This document shows positions 51,115 to 60,622 of a DNA stretch of 64,000 nucleotides, piece after piece. The first letter of the stretch is position 1. Every line of letters begins with the position of its first letter. The DNA is from Stentor roeselii (taxonomy: Eukaryota; Ciliophora; Heterotrichea; Heterotrichida; Stentoridae). The translations under genes were made by a program, and so were the position numbers. Below the pieces are notes generated by a model. That model ran no database searches, was not told the DNA's origin, and was given only the letters and a program-made list of their open reading frames with translations. The stretch lies in assembly GCA_006503475.1 (NCBI GenBank), contig RSEH01000030.1:124001-188000 (forward strand). The letters are read 5' to 3'.

Positions 51115-51152
51115 TAATCTCCGTGAACCTCTTGAATTCCAGTCATTCAACT

Positions 51153-52844
51153 ATGGCTATAAATCAAGTTATCATGCTGGTAAGTTCTAAATAGCAACCT
51201 CAAATCTTGCTACTTCGTGAAGGAACAGACACCTCTCAAGGAAAGGCTCAGATCCTGTCGAACATCAGTGCCTGCACTGCTGTTGTGGAATGTGTCAAGT
51301 CCACACTAGGCCCGCGGGGAATGGACAAGCTCATCCATCAAGGAGACAAGGCCACTGTCACCAATGACGGAGCAACCATCATTCAGCTACTTGATATTGT
51401 TCATCCTGCTGCCAAGGCCTTGGCTGATGTTGCTGAAGCTCAGGACAAGGAAGTGGGTGATGGTACTACCTCGGTGATGATACTGGCGGGTGAGTTCTTG
51501 AAGGAGGCCAAGACATTCATTGAGGACGGGATGCATTCACGAATAATCATCAAAGGTTTCCGAGACGCGGCATCGATAGCGATCCGAAAAATCAAAGACA
51601 TGGAGCACAAAGTGACAAACCACCAAAGCCCGGAGTTCAAAGACCTTCTCCTGAAATGTGCAAGAACGTCTTTAAATTCCAAGCTCGTGGCAAGTTACAA
51701 AGAATTCTTCGCAGACATCGTGGTAGACGCCGTTCTAAAGCTAGACCACGACCTAGACAAGTCAATGATCGGAATAAAGCACGTTCAAGGCGGTTCAGTC
51801 CTAAACAGTTTCCTGGTCGACGGAGTAGCCTTCAAAAAAACCTTCTCCTACGCCGGTTTCGAGCAACAACCAAAAAGATTCGAGAATCCAAAAATCATTC
51901 TTTTAAACCTCGAACTCGAACTAAAAAGCGAGAAAGAAAATGCCGAAATCCGCATCGAGAACCCTGAAGACTACCAAAGCATAGTCGATGCAGAATGGGA
52001 CATAATTTACAGCAAACTCGAAAACATTGCAAAGTCAGGAGCCCAAGTAGTCCTCAGCAAATTACCAATAGGAGACCTTGCAACTCAGTACTTCGCTGAT
52101 CGGTCCATCTTCTGTGCTGGGCGAGTCGCTCAAGAAGACCTTTCAAGAGTCGCGAAGGCCACGGGGGGCCAGGTCTTAACAACAGTGAGTGAAGTTCCAT
52201 TGTCAGCCTTAGGGACTGTCGGACTATTCGAAGAAAAACAAGTAGGCTCTGATCGTTACAACATCTTCAAAAACTGCCCTCATAGCCAAACTGCGACCAT
52301 TGTTCTTAGAGGAGGAGCCGAACAGTACATCGAAGAAGCTGAAAGGTCTTTAAACGATGCCATCATGGTAGTTCGCAGAGTCATTAAAAACGCAAGCGTC
52401 GTTGCAGGAGGTGGAGCAATTGAAATGGAACTCAGCAGAATCATCAGAGAGTATTCAAGGACTATCAGTGGAAAGCATCAGTTAGTTGTTAATTCTTTCG
52501 CTAAGGCCTTAGAAGTCATTCCGAAGACTTTAGCGGAAAATGCGGGATTTGATGCAGTTGAGATCTTGAATAAACTTCGACAAAAACATGCAACTGCCGG
52601 AGCTGAAGGAAGATGGTTCGGAGTTGATGTGCAGAAAGGATCGATTTTTGATACTTTTGAACATAGCATTTGGGAACCGTCACTTGTTAAGATCAATGCG
52701 ATTTCTGCTGCTTGTGAAGCGGCTTGTCTTGTGCTTAGTGTCGATGAAACTGTCAAGGCTGCTAAGGCTGAACAGGAAGTTACTGGCGCGGAACAGGCGC
52801 TTAGGGGAAGGGGAAGGGGACGAGGAAGGAGGTTCGGTAAATAA
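51153..52844 (+). CDS. CCT7: T-complex protein 1 subunit eta (CCT7)
   Basis: Exon 1 is 51153-51179 and exon 2 is 51195-52844, 558 residues. Exon 1 encodes MAINQVIML and a 15-nt intron joins it to [12 protein letters not shown], the normal CCT N-terminus. Diagnostic chaperonin motifs: [40 protein letters not shown], and [14 protein letters not shown] near the end. The C-terminus is a short Gly-Arg tail. One of eight subunits of the cytosolic chaperonin that folds actin and tubulin. The 5' half has GC-rich codons, fitting high expression. Confidence 0.95.
51180..51194 (+). other. 15-nt intron, phase 0, in CCT7
   Basis: GTAAGTTCTAAATAG, with A at position 10; removes an in-frame TAG. Confidence 0.9.
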
Positions 52845-53111
52845 TGAATTAGATAAGTTATGAGGATTTAGAGGTTTTAAGGATTTTGGGTTGTTGGGTT
52901 TTGAATATAGGTCTTTTAGGCATTTTTTAAATTGAAGAGTATCATGAAAATAGTTTTTGAATAAAGGGAAAGTTTGGATAAAAATGAAATTTTTGGAAGT
53001 TTCAACATATTTTTTTGGAACTAGAAAAAAAGCACTTTTTTAATCTATCTTTTGAATTCCTATTAAAAATACTCGCATGAATTAATCAAGCACTTATTTC
53101 TTAATTAAAAT

Positions 53112-54539
53112 ATGGGTTGTGAAAAATCCCTTCCATTAGTCCCTACAAAGCCGAATCCAATTTCGGCAGAAACCCTTCTACGTCGTTCAACCTTTAAAAA
53201 AGCGAAGACCCGTTTAATCACATCTCAATCCTGTTCAATAACCGAGTCCTTCAAGATCCTAAAAGCTCTTTCCACAAATATTTCAAGTACAGTGCTTTTC
53301 GCAGAAGACATTCAAACAGGTGAATATCGAGCGATTCGAGAAATCAGCAAATCAGTTTGGCGTGAAAACAAAAGATTCTTCCGAGAAGTCGATATTTTAA
53401 AAGACTTCGACCATCCAAACATTGTGAAAGTTTTTGGAACTATCGAGACACCTCTTAACTTTTACAATATTTTCGAGTATCTTGATGGAGGCGACTTGAA
53501 GGACTTGGTTCGAGGTATTAGAAATGAGACTGCCTTGTCAAGGTACATTAGAGATATTGTAAGTGCTTTGAACTATATTCATAAACAAGGATTCGCTCAT
53601 TGTAACTTGAGTCCTTCATCGATTTTAGTCACTAATGATGAGGAAGCTGTTGCAAAGTTAACAGGACTTGACTTTGCACAGGATTTGAATGAAATTGAAC
53701 AGCCTGACTATGAAAACATGAAACTTATTTATGCATCACCTGAGTTTTTGAAGAAGGAATTTGAGGAAAAAACTGATATTTGGAGCTTGGGAGTTGTGGT
53801 TTATGAGTTGCTTGTTGGAAAACATCCTTGTTGTGGAAGGGATACTAAGGAGGTACTTACGGAGGTGGTTAGAGGGAATATTGACTTTGAGAGTACTTCT
53901 TTTCGTACACTTTCTTTTAATGCACAAGATTTCATTAAGTGTACTTTACAAGTTGATGTGATGAAGAGGATGTCTGCGTTTGAGGCTTTAAACCACCCTT
54001 GGCTTGCCTTCAGTGGAAAAGAGCACATAATCAATTACGACGCATTAATGAGATTACTCACTTTCAAGGTAGTTTCCAATTAGATTAAATCAAACATCAC
54101 CCGAAAAGTGCTTCAATACTTCTCAGAAAAAATCGAAATAAAGCCTCATGAAATCATCAAAACCTTCAAAAACATAGACGGAGACTTCGATGGTTTCATA
54201 ACAAGAGAAGAAGTCGTTGAAGCCTTTCAAATCGTAGGAATCGACGCTTCTGGTGAAATAAACGGAATCATGTCAAACATCGACATCGACTCTTCAGGCT
54301 TTTTAGACTTCACTGAAATAAAAATCGCTTTAACCAAATGGGATCAGATGATAAAAGTAAAAACTTTGAAAAAGATCTTCAAAAATGAAAATGAAATGAT
54401 TCAACTACAGAGCTTAAAACACTTGTTTCCTGAAATACTTCCGCATGAATGGAATGAGTTTGCTTGGAAGGTCAAAGCTGAGAATGGAATGGTTTTGCTT
54501 GCACGGATGAAGGAATATCTTCGGGCGAATATTGAATAG
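53112..54539 (+). CDS. CDPK-like pseudokinase with EF hands, copy 1
   Basis: Exons 53112-54068 and 54084-54539, 470 residues. MGCEKS start: Gly2 and Cys3 suit myristoylation and palmitoylation. The kinase domain keeps the fold (DHPNIVKVFGTIE, EYLDGGDLKDLV, SPEFLK, DIWSLGVVVYELL) but lacks catalysis: the VAIK Lys is Arg76, HRD is HCN (163-165) and DFG is DFA. After the junction come two complete EF loops (DGDFDGFITREE, DIDSSGFLDFTE) and a weaker second pair. Likely a Ca sensor that binds partners on membranes without phosphorylating. A close paralog lies at 60623. Confidence 0.85.
54069..54083 (+). other. 15-nt intron, phase 0, between kinase and EF-hand parts
   Basis: GTAGTTTCCAATTAG; removes the TAG at 54081 and joins the kinase part to the EF-hand part. 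Confidence 0.9.
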
Positions 54540-54793
54540 AATAGAGTAATAGTTGAATGATTTTATTCAAGGTTAGGAATCGGATTGAAGGATTTATTAA
54601 AATTTATGAAAATATTTTTGGAATGGGAAATTACTGATATTAAAGATCTTCCTAACATTCAAATATATGAAAAACCAAACCTCTCTCTAAAGGTCAAGAC
54701 CATTCAAAATCTCTCAATTTTCAATATTCTATTATTTAAAATCTTAAACATGATTAACTTTTTCAATAATCACCTTTATTGTTAGTAGAAGAA

Positions 54794-57001
54794 ATGAGAA
54801 ATTCTCTAAAACCCAATTCATTGAAATCCCACAGCACAATGATTACCATAAAACAAGACAACAACGAATACGTCATAGAAATCTCCCCAAGCGACAAGAT
54901 CATTCACTTAAAGCAAAAACTGCGGCAATCTCTTCCAAGTTACTCAAACCAATCAATACTAACCGAATCACAAGGAATTCAAGTACTTTCCAAACAGGTA
55001 GAGCTTCAAGACAGCGACTTAATCCCTTCAACCCTTCTAATGATCTCTTCTTCCACAGTATTAAAAATCTCATCATCTCTTTTAGATCTTCGCTCAAGTC
55101 CAGAAAACTTCGAAAAATGGGTGATTCGAGCGATTTCCTATTGTCGAGACAGTAATTTCGAGAAATTCGTTCAATTAAAAGACGAATTTTTTTACTCAGG
55201 AAGTCTTCAAACAAGAGAAGAAACTTTTTCAGATTTAATTAACACCTGTCTTGAAAAAGGCTGGAATTGTTTACATCATGTTTGCAAGACGGGCCATTCA
55301 GGAATGCTTCAAGTTCTAATCGAGTCTGGCGGCGAATGTAATTTAGAGACAGAAGACGGGTGGACGCCTTTATCATTGGTAAGTTTTCATGGGTATCTAC
55401 TTTGCACTGAACTTTTATTGAACCAGGCCGCGATTCAAGTTAATAAAAAGACGGCTCTTAAAGGAACTGCCCTGCACCAGGCTTGTCTTGGAGGAAACTT
55501 AAAAGTAGTCAAGTTGCTGATGGATGCAAATGCTTCACCTTATCTAGAAAACGCTTCTGGATTAATTCCTCTTCAAATGGCTAATAAAACCGCGATATTA
55601 GAACTGATACCTAAGTACATTGGAGTTCATTTTCTTAACAAATACGCGAAAAGTGAATCGAAAAAACCTGAAAATTATTCTGGAGAACTTTTTTGGACCT
55701 CGGCTTATAAAATCAATGATAAAATGGTTGTAGTGCTGCTTGATATTGAAACTGGAGTGATTTATTCTTATGATAAAAAAAATTCTGGGGCTCCTGACCT
55801 GCAAATTCCAATCAGCGAGGTTCAGGACGTGCAGAACTTGCAAGAACTTGGAAATGAGAATAAATTTTTTATACAAATTCGAACTTTGAAGGAAAGTTTC
55901 AAGTTTTACTCGAAAAATTTAGATGTTGTTTTGAATTGGGTAGAAAAAATTAGAGATGCTGTCAGATTTTATCAAGAAAATTCCGATCAGGACCTGGGAA
56001 GGACTTATAGGCTTTCAAGACTTGTATCGGTTTATAACTTTGAAGAACTTGACTTTGAAGAGGATGATGAGGAAAATGGAAATGTTTCGTTTCAGAGCTT
56101 TGAAGTTATTCAAGAAATAGGAGTTGGTAGCTTTGGAACGGTTTTTAAGGTGGTTAAGAAGGATAACGGTAAACGATACGCAATGAAAGTACTTTCAAAA
56201 CAAGAGCTAAAAAGGAACAACCAGCTGAAATACGCAGTAGCCGAATGCAAGATCTTAAAAAAGTTAAACTCTCCCTTCATAATTCCTCTCTTCTGGGCAT
56301 TTCAAACACCAAAGAACATCTACCTGGTATTCGAGTACTGTCCTCACGGAGACCTATCAAAGCACATTCCAAGAGAAGGCCTTTCCGAGTCAAAAGCAAA
56401 AATATTTATGAGTGAAGTACTTCTAGCCTTAGACTACCTCCATTCAAAAGACATCCTTTACCGAGACTTGAAGCCTTCCAACGTGTTAATCGACGAGACT
56501 TGCCATTTAAAATTAACTGATTTCGGCCTTGCTCGAGAAAATATTCATAAGACAAACCTGGCGACGACCTTTTGCGGGTCTCCTGCGTACCTGGCCCCTG
56601 AAGTCCTCTCAAACAAAGGCTTTTGGAAGCCTGCTGATATTTATTCATTCGGCGCTTGTCTTTTTGAAGTTCTTTCAGGTAGACCCTTGTTTGAAGATGA
56701 TTCAAATGAGAAATTGTTTCAAAGTATTTTAAATAACAAAATCGTGTTTCCAGGGAATTTTTCAAGTCAAGCTAAAAATTTGATTCAACAACTTCTTAAT
56801 AAAAATCCGGAAAAGAGACCTAATATTCAAGATATTAAAAATCATGGGTTTTTTGAAGGTGTCAAATGGGCCAAGGTTCAATTGAAGCAGGTGGATCCTG
56901 CATTTTGGCTGGAAGAAACTAATGATGATAGTGAGCAGGTCTTTTTAGAGGACCGGGACTATTCAATGACGATAGACCAGAGAATCAGTAAGCTTTATTA
57001 A
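54794..57001 (+). CDS. Ubl/ankyrin/PH/AGC protein kinase
   Basis: 735 residues from ATG 54794. Domains in order: a ubiquitin-like N-terminus (about 15-75), three ankyrin repeats (about 145-265, with NCLHHVCKTGHSGML, WTPLSLVSFHGYL, ALHQACLGGNL), a PH domain (about 290-395) ending in a Trp-containing helix, an acidic linker, and an AGC kinase (about 435-690). The kinase has GVGSFGTV, YAMKVL, YRDLKPSN, TDFGLA and a TFCGSPAYLAPE activation loop, the site that PDK1 phosphorylates in AGC kinases. All catalytic residues are present. The stop overlaps that of the next gene. This domain set was not recognised as a named family. Confidence 0.85.
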   Translation: MRNSLKPNSLKSHSTMITIKQDNNEYVIEISPSDKIIHLKQKLRQSLPSYSNQSILTESQGIQVLSKQVELQDSDLIPSTLLMISSSTVLKISSSLLDLRSSPENFEKWVIRAISYCRDSNFEKFVQLKDEFFYSGSLQTREETFSDLINTCLEKGWNCLHHVCKTGHSGMLQVLIESGGECNLETEDGWTPLSLVSFHGYLLCTELLLNQAAIQVNKKTALKGTALHQACLGGNLKVVKLLMDANASPYLENASGLIPLQMANKTAILELIPKYIGVHFLNKYAKSESKKPENYSGELFWTSAYKINDKMVVVLLDIETGVIYSYDKKNSGAPDLQIPISEVQDVQNLQELGNENKFFIQIRTLKESFKFYSKNLDVVLNWVEKIRDAVRFYQENSDQDLGRTYRLSRLVSVYNFEELDFEEDDEENGNVSFQSFEVIQEIGVGSFGTVFKVVKKDNGKRYAMKVLSKQELKRNNQLKYAVAECKILKKLNSPFIIPLFWAFQTPKNIYLVFEYCPHGDLSKHIPREGLSESKAKIFMSEVLLALDYLHSKDILYRDLKPSNVLIDETCHLKLTDFGLARENIHKTNLATTFCGSPAYLAPEVLSNKGFWKPADIYSFGACLFEVLSGRPLFEDDSNEKLFQSILNNKIVFPGNFSSQAKNLIQQLLNKNPEKRPNIQDIKNHGFFEGVKWAKVQLKQVDPAFWLEETNDDSEQVFLEDRDYSMTIDQRISKLY

Positions 57002-57816
57002 TAACATTCTAAGCAAAAGTCCTTTTGAAAGTCATAAAAGCAGTCCAAATGAAAATACTCATTGAGATAAACCGCGAGTGGCACCAAAGGAGTTCCAGTC
57101 TTAAAGCTAAGATGTCGGTCACAAATCTTGCATTTTTCTGTGTAAAACAATCTCCTTATCTCCAACCACCTCGAAATTCTCTGCAAGTTCAGCCTCAAGT
57201 CTCGGTCTGTGGTACTCAAGTCGAAGTCCCACTTGATCTCAAACAACGACAGTAGTTGTCTTAAAATCAGCGAATCACTTGAAAGACCTGTCGAGTACCA
57301 CTCAATACTTCCATCTTCTGAGTGAATCACCAATTCAATTCCAAATAAAAAACGAATTCGAATCTTGAACTTTTTATCTTCTTTGCAGTAGTCGAAATGT
57401 TCAACTGTTTTAAATAGTTTCTTGTAATTTGACTTCAAATCAATTAAAACTTGTTTCAGGTCTTGTGGCTTGGGTGACTGAGGAATAGAAAAGTTGTAAA
57501 GAACAAGGTTTAAACGGAAGTATCTTTCGAAGTCTTTCATTTGTTTTGATTTCTTTTTTGAGGTGTGGTGTGAGTTGTAATGTTTTAACTTTCGAGGAGT
57601 ATTTTGAGGTCTTTTGAAGTTTAGTCTTGAAAGATGGGAAATGTTTTCATCGATTTCTCGCTCGGCTTGATCTGCTAGTTTTTTTATTTCCATGATTTTT
57701 TCTGCGTCGTTTTCAGCCCCGAGGGAACTCAAAGTGCTCTCAACGAAGCATTTCAATGTATAGACTGAGTTGATAGTTCTTTGAATTAGTGCTCTTTTAT
57801 CATCATAAATATTCAT
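56998..57816 (-). CDS. MED27: Probable Mediator subunit 27
   Basis: 272 residues from the ATG at 57816, chosen because TATAA abuts it; an in-frame ATG at 57840 would overlap the PDK1-like gene. The N-terminus is a long helix (RTINSVYTLKCFVESTL) and the C-terminus a zinc-finger-like CKICDRHL...FHLDCF, the plan of Med27 (helix plus CxxC...FHxxC). The middle is beta-rich. Identification rests on this pattern only. Mediator couples activators to RNA polymerase II. Its stop codon overlaps the convergent kinase stop. Confidence 0.55.
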   Translation of the reverse strand: MNIYDDKRALIQRTINSVYTLKCFVESTLSSLGAENDAEKIMEIKKLADQAEREIDENISHLSRLNFKRPQNTPRKLKHYNSHHTSKKKSKQMKDFERYFRLNLVLYNFSIPQSPKPQDLKQVLIDLKSNYKKLFKTVEHFDYCKEDKKFKIRIRFLFGIELVIHSEDGSIEWYSTGLSSDSLILRQLLSLFEIKWDFDLSTTDRDLRLNLQRISRWLEIRRLFYTEKCKICDRHLSFKTGTPLVPLAVYLNEYFHLDCFYDFQKDFCLECY

Positions 57817-57832
57817 TATAACTACTTGGAAA

Positions 57833-59041
57833 TCAAACAAGTCCTCTTATTTTATCAACCCATAAGTCAGGAAAATCAGTGATGACTTCATAGTGTTTCT
57901 TTATAGTCTCTACAATGAAGACATTGTTTTTGACCTTCTTGACAGCTAAGACTGTTTTAATGTCAACTTCAAGTCTTAGCTCTTTAGTCCTGCTGCTGTA
58001 AAACTTTAACCCGGTGATGGTCAGGACGAGTCTTCTGTTAAGATTTTTAAAGATATTCTTCTTTACACTCACTTTTTCATCTAAAATTATTTCATCTTTT
58101 CGGTCTTCATCTTCTTTTTCTTCTCTTTTTTGGTCTTCTTCTCTTTTTTGGTCTTCTTCTCTTTTTTGTTCCTCAAGTTTTATTTCGTTTAAAACGTCTG
58201 GAACTGAGTTGTTCCAAAGGTTTTCGAAGTCAACACCTGAAAAAAATGGATGGTTTTTTAAGTCTTCTAGTGAGTTGGATCCGAGTCGCGACTCTGGGTC
58301 TGTGTTGAGCAGGTTGGAGATTAAAGAAGTTATCTCTGGGCAGAGGTCTTCTGACATCTCGAATTTACCTTCTAGGATGTTTTGGTAGATCTCTTCTTGG
58401 CCGATTCCTGTAAATGGAAGCTTTCCGGATATCATTTGGTAGACTAGACACCCGAGAGACCAGAGATCAACTTCAGGTCCTATTGAACTTTTGTTCATAA
58501 TCACCTCGGGAGCTACGTAAGACAATGTGCCTACAAAAGTATTTCTCATCGTTTTTCTTGAGCTTAGTCTTTTCGCACAGTTAAAATCGATGAGTTTAAG
58601 ATGATGATCTGTTGTAATCAAAATATTTTCAGGTTTTATATCACGATGAATGATACTGCTCTTCCTAAGAACTTCCAAAATAATAACAAGTTCCGCTGTA
58701 TAATGTTTAACAAGAGAATAAGGAAAAGTTCTACCATGCCGCTCAAGTAGTTTACTTAGAGATTCCTTAGAACAATATTCCATGACCAGGTACAAATAAC
58801 TAGCATCATGAAAAGCTTTATGCAGTTTAACAATGCCCTGATGATTTAACGAAATCAACAACTCTCGCTCTCGAATTGCTTGCTCGATTTTTCCTTCACG
58901 TTTTAAAAGCGATTTGCTAACTTTTTTAACTGCGTAGAGCTGATTATCTGACTTGTCACGCATGAGGTAAACATCTGCAAAAGCCCCCTGGCCTAATCGT
59001 TGAAGAGGTTCATAGTTTTCAATAGTTTTTTTAGTTGCCAT
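57833..59041 (-). CDS. PDK1-like AGC kinase with PH domain
   Basis: 402 residues. Kinase domain at about 10-265: GQGAFADVY, YAVKKVSK, HRDIKPENI, IDFNCAK (DFN instead of DFG) and NTFVGTLSYVAPEV, close to the PDK1 activation loop. A charged linker contains about two and a half copies of EEDQKR, then a C-terminal PH-like domain (about 320-400), as in PDK1. It would phosphorylate the activation loop of AGC kinases such as the neighbour at 54794. The DFN variant makes metal binding uncertain but does not exclude activity. TAA(A) precedes the ATG. Confidence 0.8.
   Translation of the reverse strand: MATKKTIENYEPLQRLGQGAFADVYLMRDKSDNQLYAVKKVSKSLLKREGKIEQAIRERELLISLNHQGIVKLHKAFHDASYLYLVMEYCSKESLSKLLERHGRTFPYSLVKHYTAELVIILEVLRKSSIIHRDIKPENILITTDHHLKLIDFNCAKRLSSRKTMRNTFVGTLSYVAPEVIMNKSSIGPEVDLWSLGCLVYQMISGKLPFTGIGQEEIYQNILEGKFEMSEDLCPEITSLISNLLNTDPESRLGSNSLEDLKNHPFFSGVDFENLWNNSVPDVLNEIKLEEQKREEDQKREEDQKREEKEDEDRKDEIILDEKVSVKKNIFKNLNRRLVLTITGLKFYSSRTKELRLEVDIKTVLAVKKVKNNVFIVETIKKHYEVITDFPDLWVDKIRGLV
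58121..58174 (-). repeat. 18-bp in-frame repeat, about three copies
   Basis: Unit TTCTCTTTTTTGGTCTTC (plus strand) twice exactly and once diverged; encodes the charged linker of the PDK1-like kinase. Confidence 0.85.
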
Positions 59042-59273
59042 TTATGAACAAGTATTTTCTGTTGGAATTGCAGATTAAGGGTTGAGGTATTGTTATAAAA
59101 ATTCAATGGAAAATATTTAAGAAAGTTATTTTGTTTGTGATATATTTCTTGTAAGTCTTTAAAAATATCAATATTTTTAATGATTTCTGGAAATTTGAAG
59201 GTATTTGATTTAATTGAAAATTCAAAATTGACTTATAAAGATATTATCAACTAAAATTCTTACATTATTCTTT

Positions 59274-60593
59274 CTACTTCAAAGATAAGATCAGTTCCAT
59301 CCATTCATTTAAAACGTCAGGGTCCTTCGTTTTAATAACCATTTGTTTACCATGTACGAATTTATTCAAAATTCCATTTCTAGAGTTTTCAGTGATTTCA
59401 ACATAATAATCCGAGCTTTGACTGACCATAAGTTTAGCCTGTGCAAGATAAACACTATCAATAGGTTCTTCAAAAGGAAATCCAGGTTTTCTATGAAAAA
59501 CATGCAAAAACCTACTCTTAACAATAAGTCCAAAGCATTCCTGCCACTGCTGAAAAACTCCATTTTCAATCAAAATAGGTCCTTCCTTGATCACCCATTC
59601 AAAATCCCTAATACTCTGAGGGCTCCAATTCCCAAGTTGAACAATAAAATCCTCTTCAATCCCCAGTTCTTTCAACACTAAAAACTCTTCTTCCTTGAAA
59701 AGTCGAGTATCCTTTAAATTTTCAGGTCTTTTTTCCTCAACTTTTTCTAAACTTTCCAAAACCGTTTGAGAATCACTTACAAAAACTTGTCCTTGAAGGT
59801 CAATAAATGCTTTCATCGCTTTTTTAACACTAGAAATTCTCATACATTCTAACATTATAGTATCTTGCCAGAAAATTTGAAGGTAACTTCCAAGTGATCT
59901 TTGAAAATCAGCAGCTGTTGCTGCTGCACTTAAATATCGTTGTTCTGCAAGCCAGACACAATTTTTACAGTGATTTTTTTCTTCGCTTTTTTGAAGGTCT
60001 TCTATTAAGTGCTTGAAAAGTTTGGAAGATTTGGCTTGGAGTGACTCGCATTGAGATGTGAAAAAGTCGAGCTTGTTACGGGCTTCTGAGACTCGCTCTT
60101 CGAATTCGATTAGCACGTCTTCGAGATGTGACTTGATGATTTCCCCTGATTAGATTTACTGAATTTTTTGACTTGAGTCTAGAAGGGATCTGGAAAGGGA
60201 TGATTGATGCTCAGATACTGAGGAGAGACCGATTCGAAGACTTGAGGATTTGAAGGGCTTTTCGTTTTCGTTTAATTCGTGGTTAGTTGGAGTGATCGGC
60301 TCAGGACTAGACAAAACTCTATTCTCATTCGGCGGGTCAGGCAAGTACGTCAATTCACTTAAAAGAATTTCACTGTAAACTCTATACCCTTTAGCTTTTT
60401 CATGTAAGAATTTGATAACAGCACGATTAGCATCTCGACTATTCGTGACTTTTTGCATAAGCCTATTGATAAGGTTATTAAGTATTGATCTGTATTTAAA
60501 AGAGTCTTCAGACTGTTTCCTTTCCCATTCAAGAACAACATGAAACCTGTCTCGCTTCTGAAGTTTTAAGTTCTCGACTGTCGAGTCAGACAT
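59274..60593 (-). CDS. Helical (BAR-like) protein with C-terminal PH domain
   Basis: Two frames, 60156-60593 and 59274-60116, lie in the same phase and are separated only by two TAA codons near 60150. A 15-nt intron at about 60145-60159 would join them into 434 residues; it starts GTAAATCTAAT but its 3' end (CAGG) is one base off the usual AG. Residues 1-260 are long helices broken by a Ser-rich segment, as in BAR or F-BAR proteins; residues about 325-430 form a PH domain (EGPILIENGVFQQW ... VLNEWMELI). Probably binds curved, phosphoinositide-rich membrane. Confidence 0.65.
60145..60159 (-). other. Tentative 15-nt intron, atypical 3' end
   Basis: Minus strand: GTAAATCTAATCAGG. The length, start and A at position 10 fit; the end is GG unless the boundary is shifted by one base or one G of the GGGG run is an error. 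Confidence 0.5.
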
Positions 60594-60622
60594 GTTTATC
60601 AGGTAGTAAAAATGATATAAAA
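60594..60622. promoter_or_regulatory. 29-bp divergent promoter gap
   Basis: Separates the PH-protein start (minus) from the pseudokinase start (plus). Contains ATATAAAA ending directly at the plus ATG. Confidence 0.5.
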
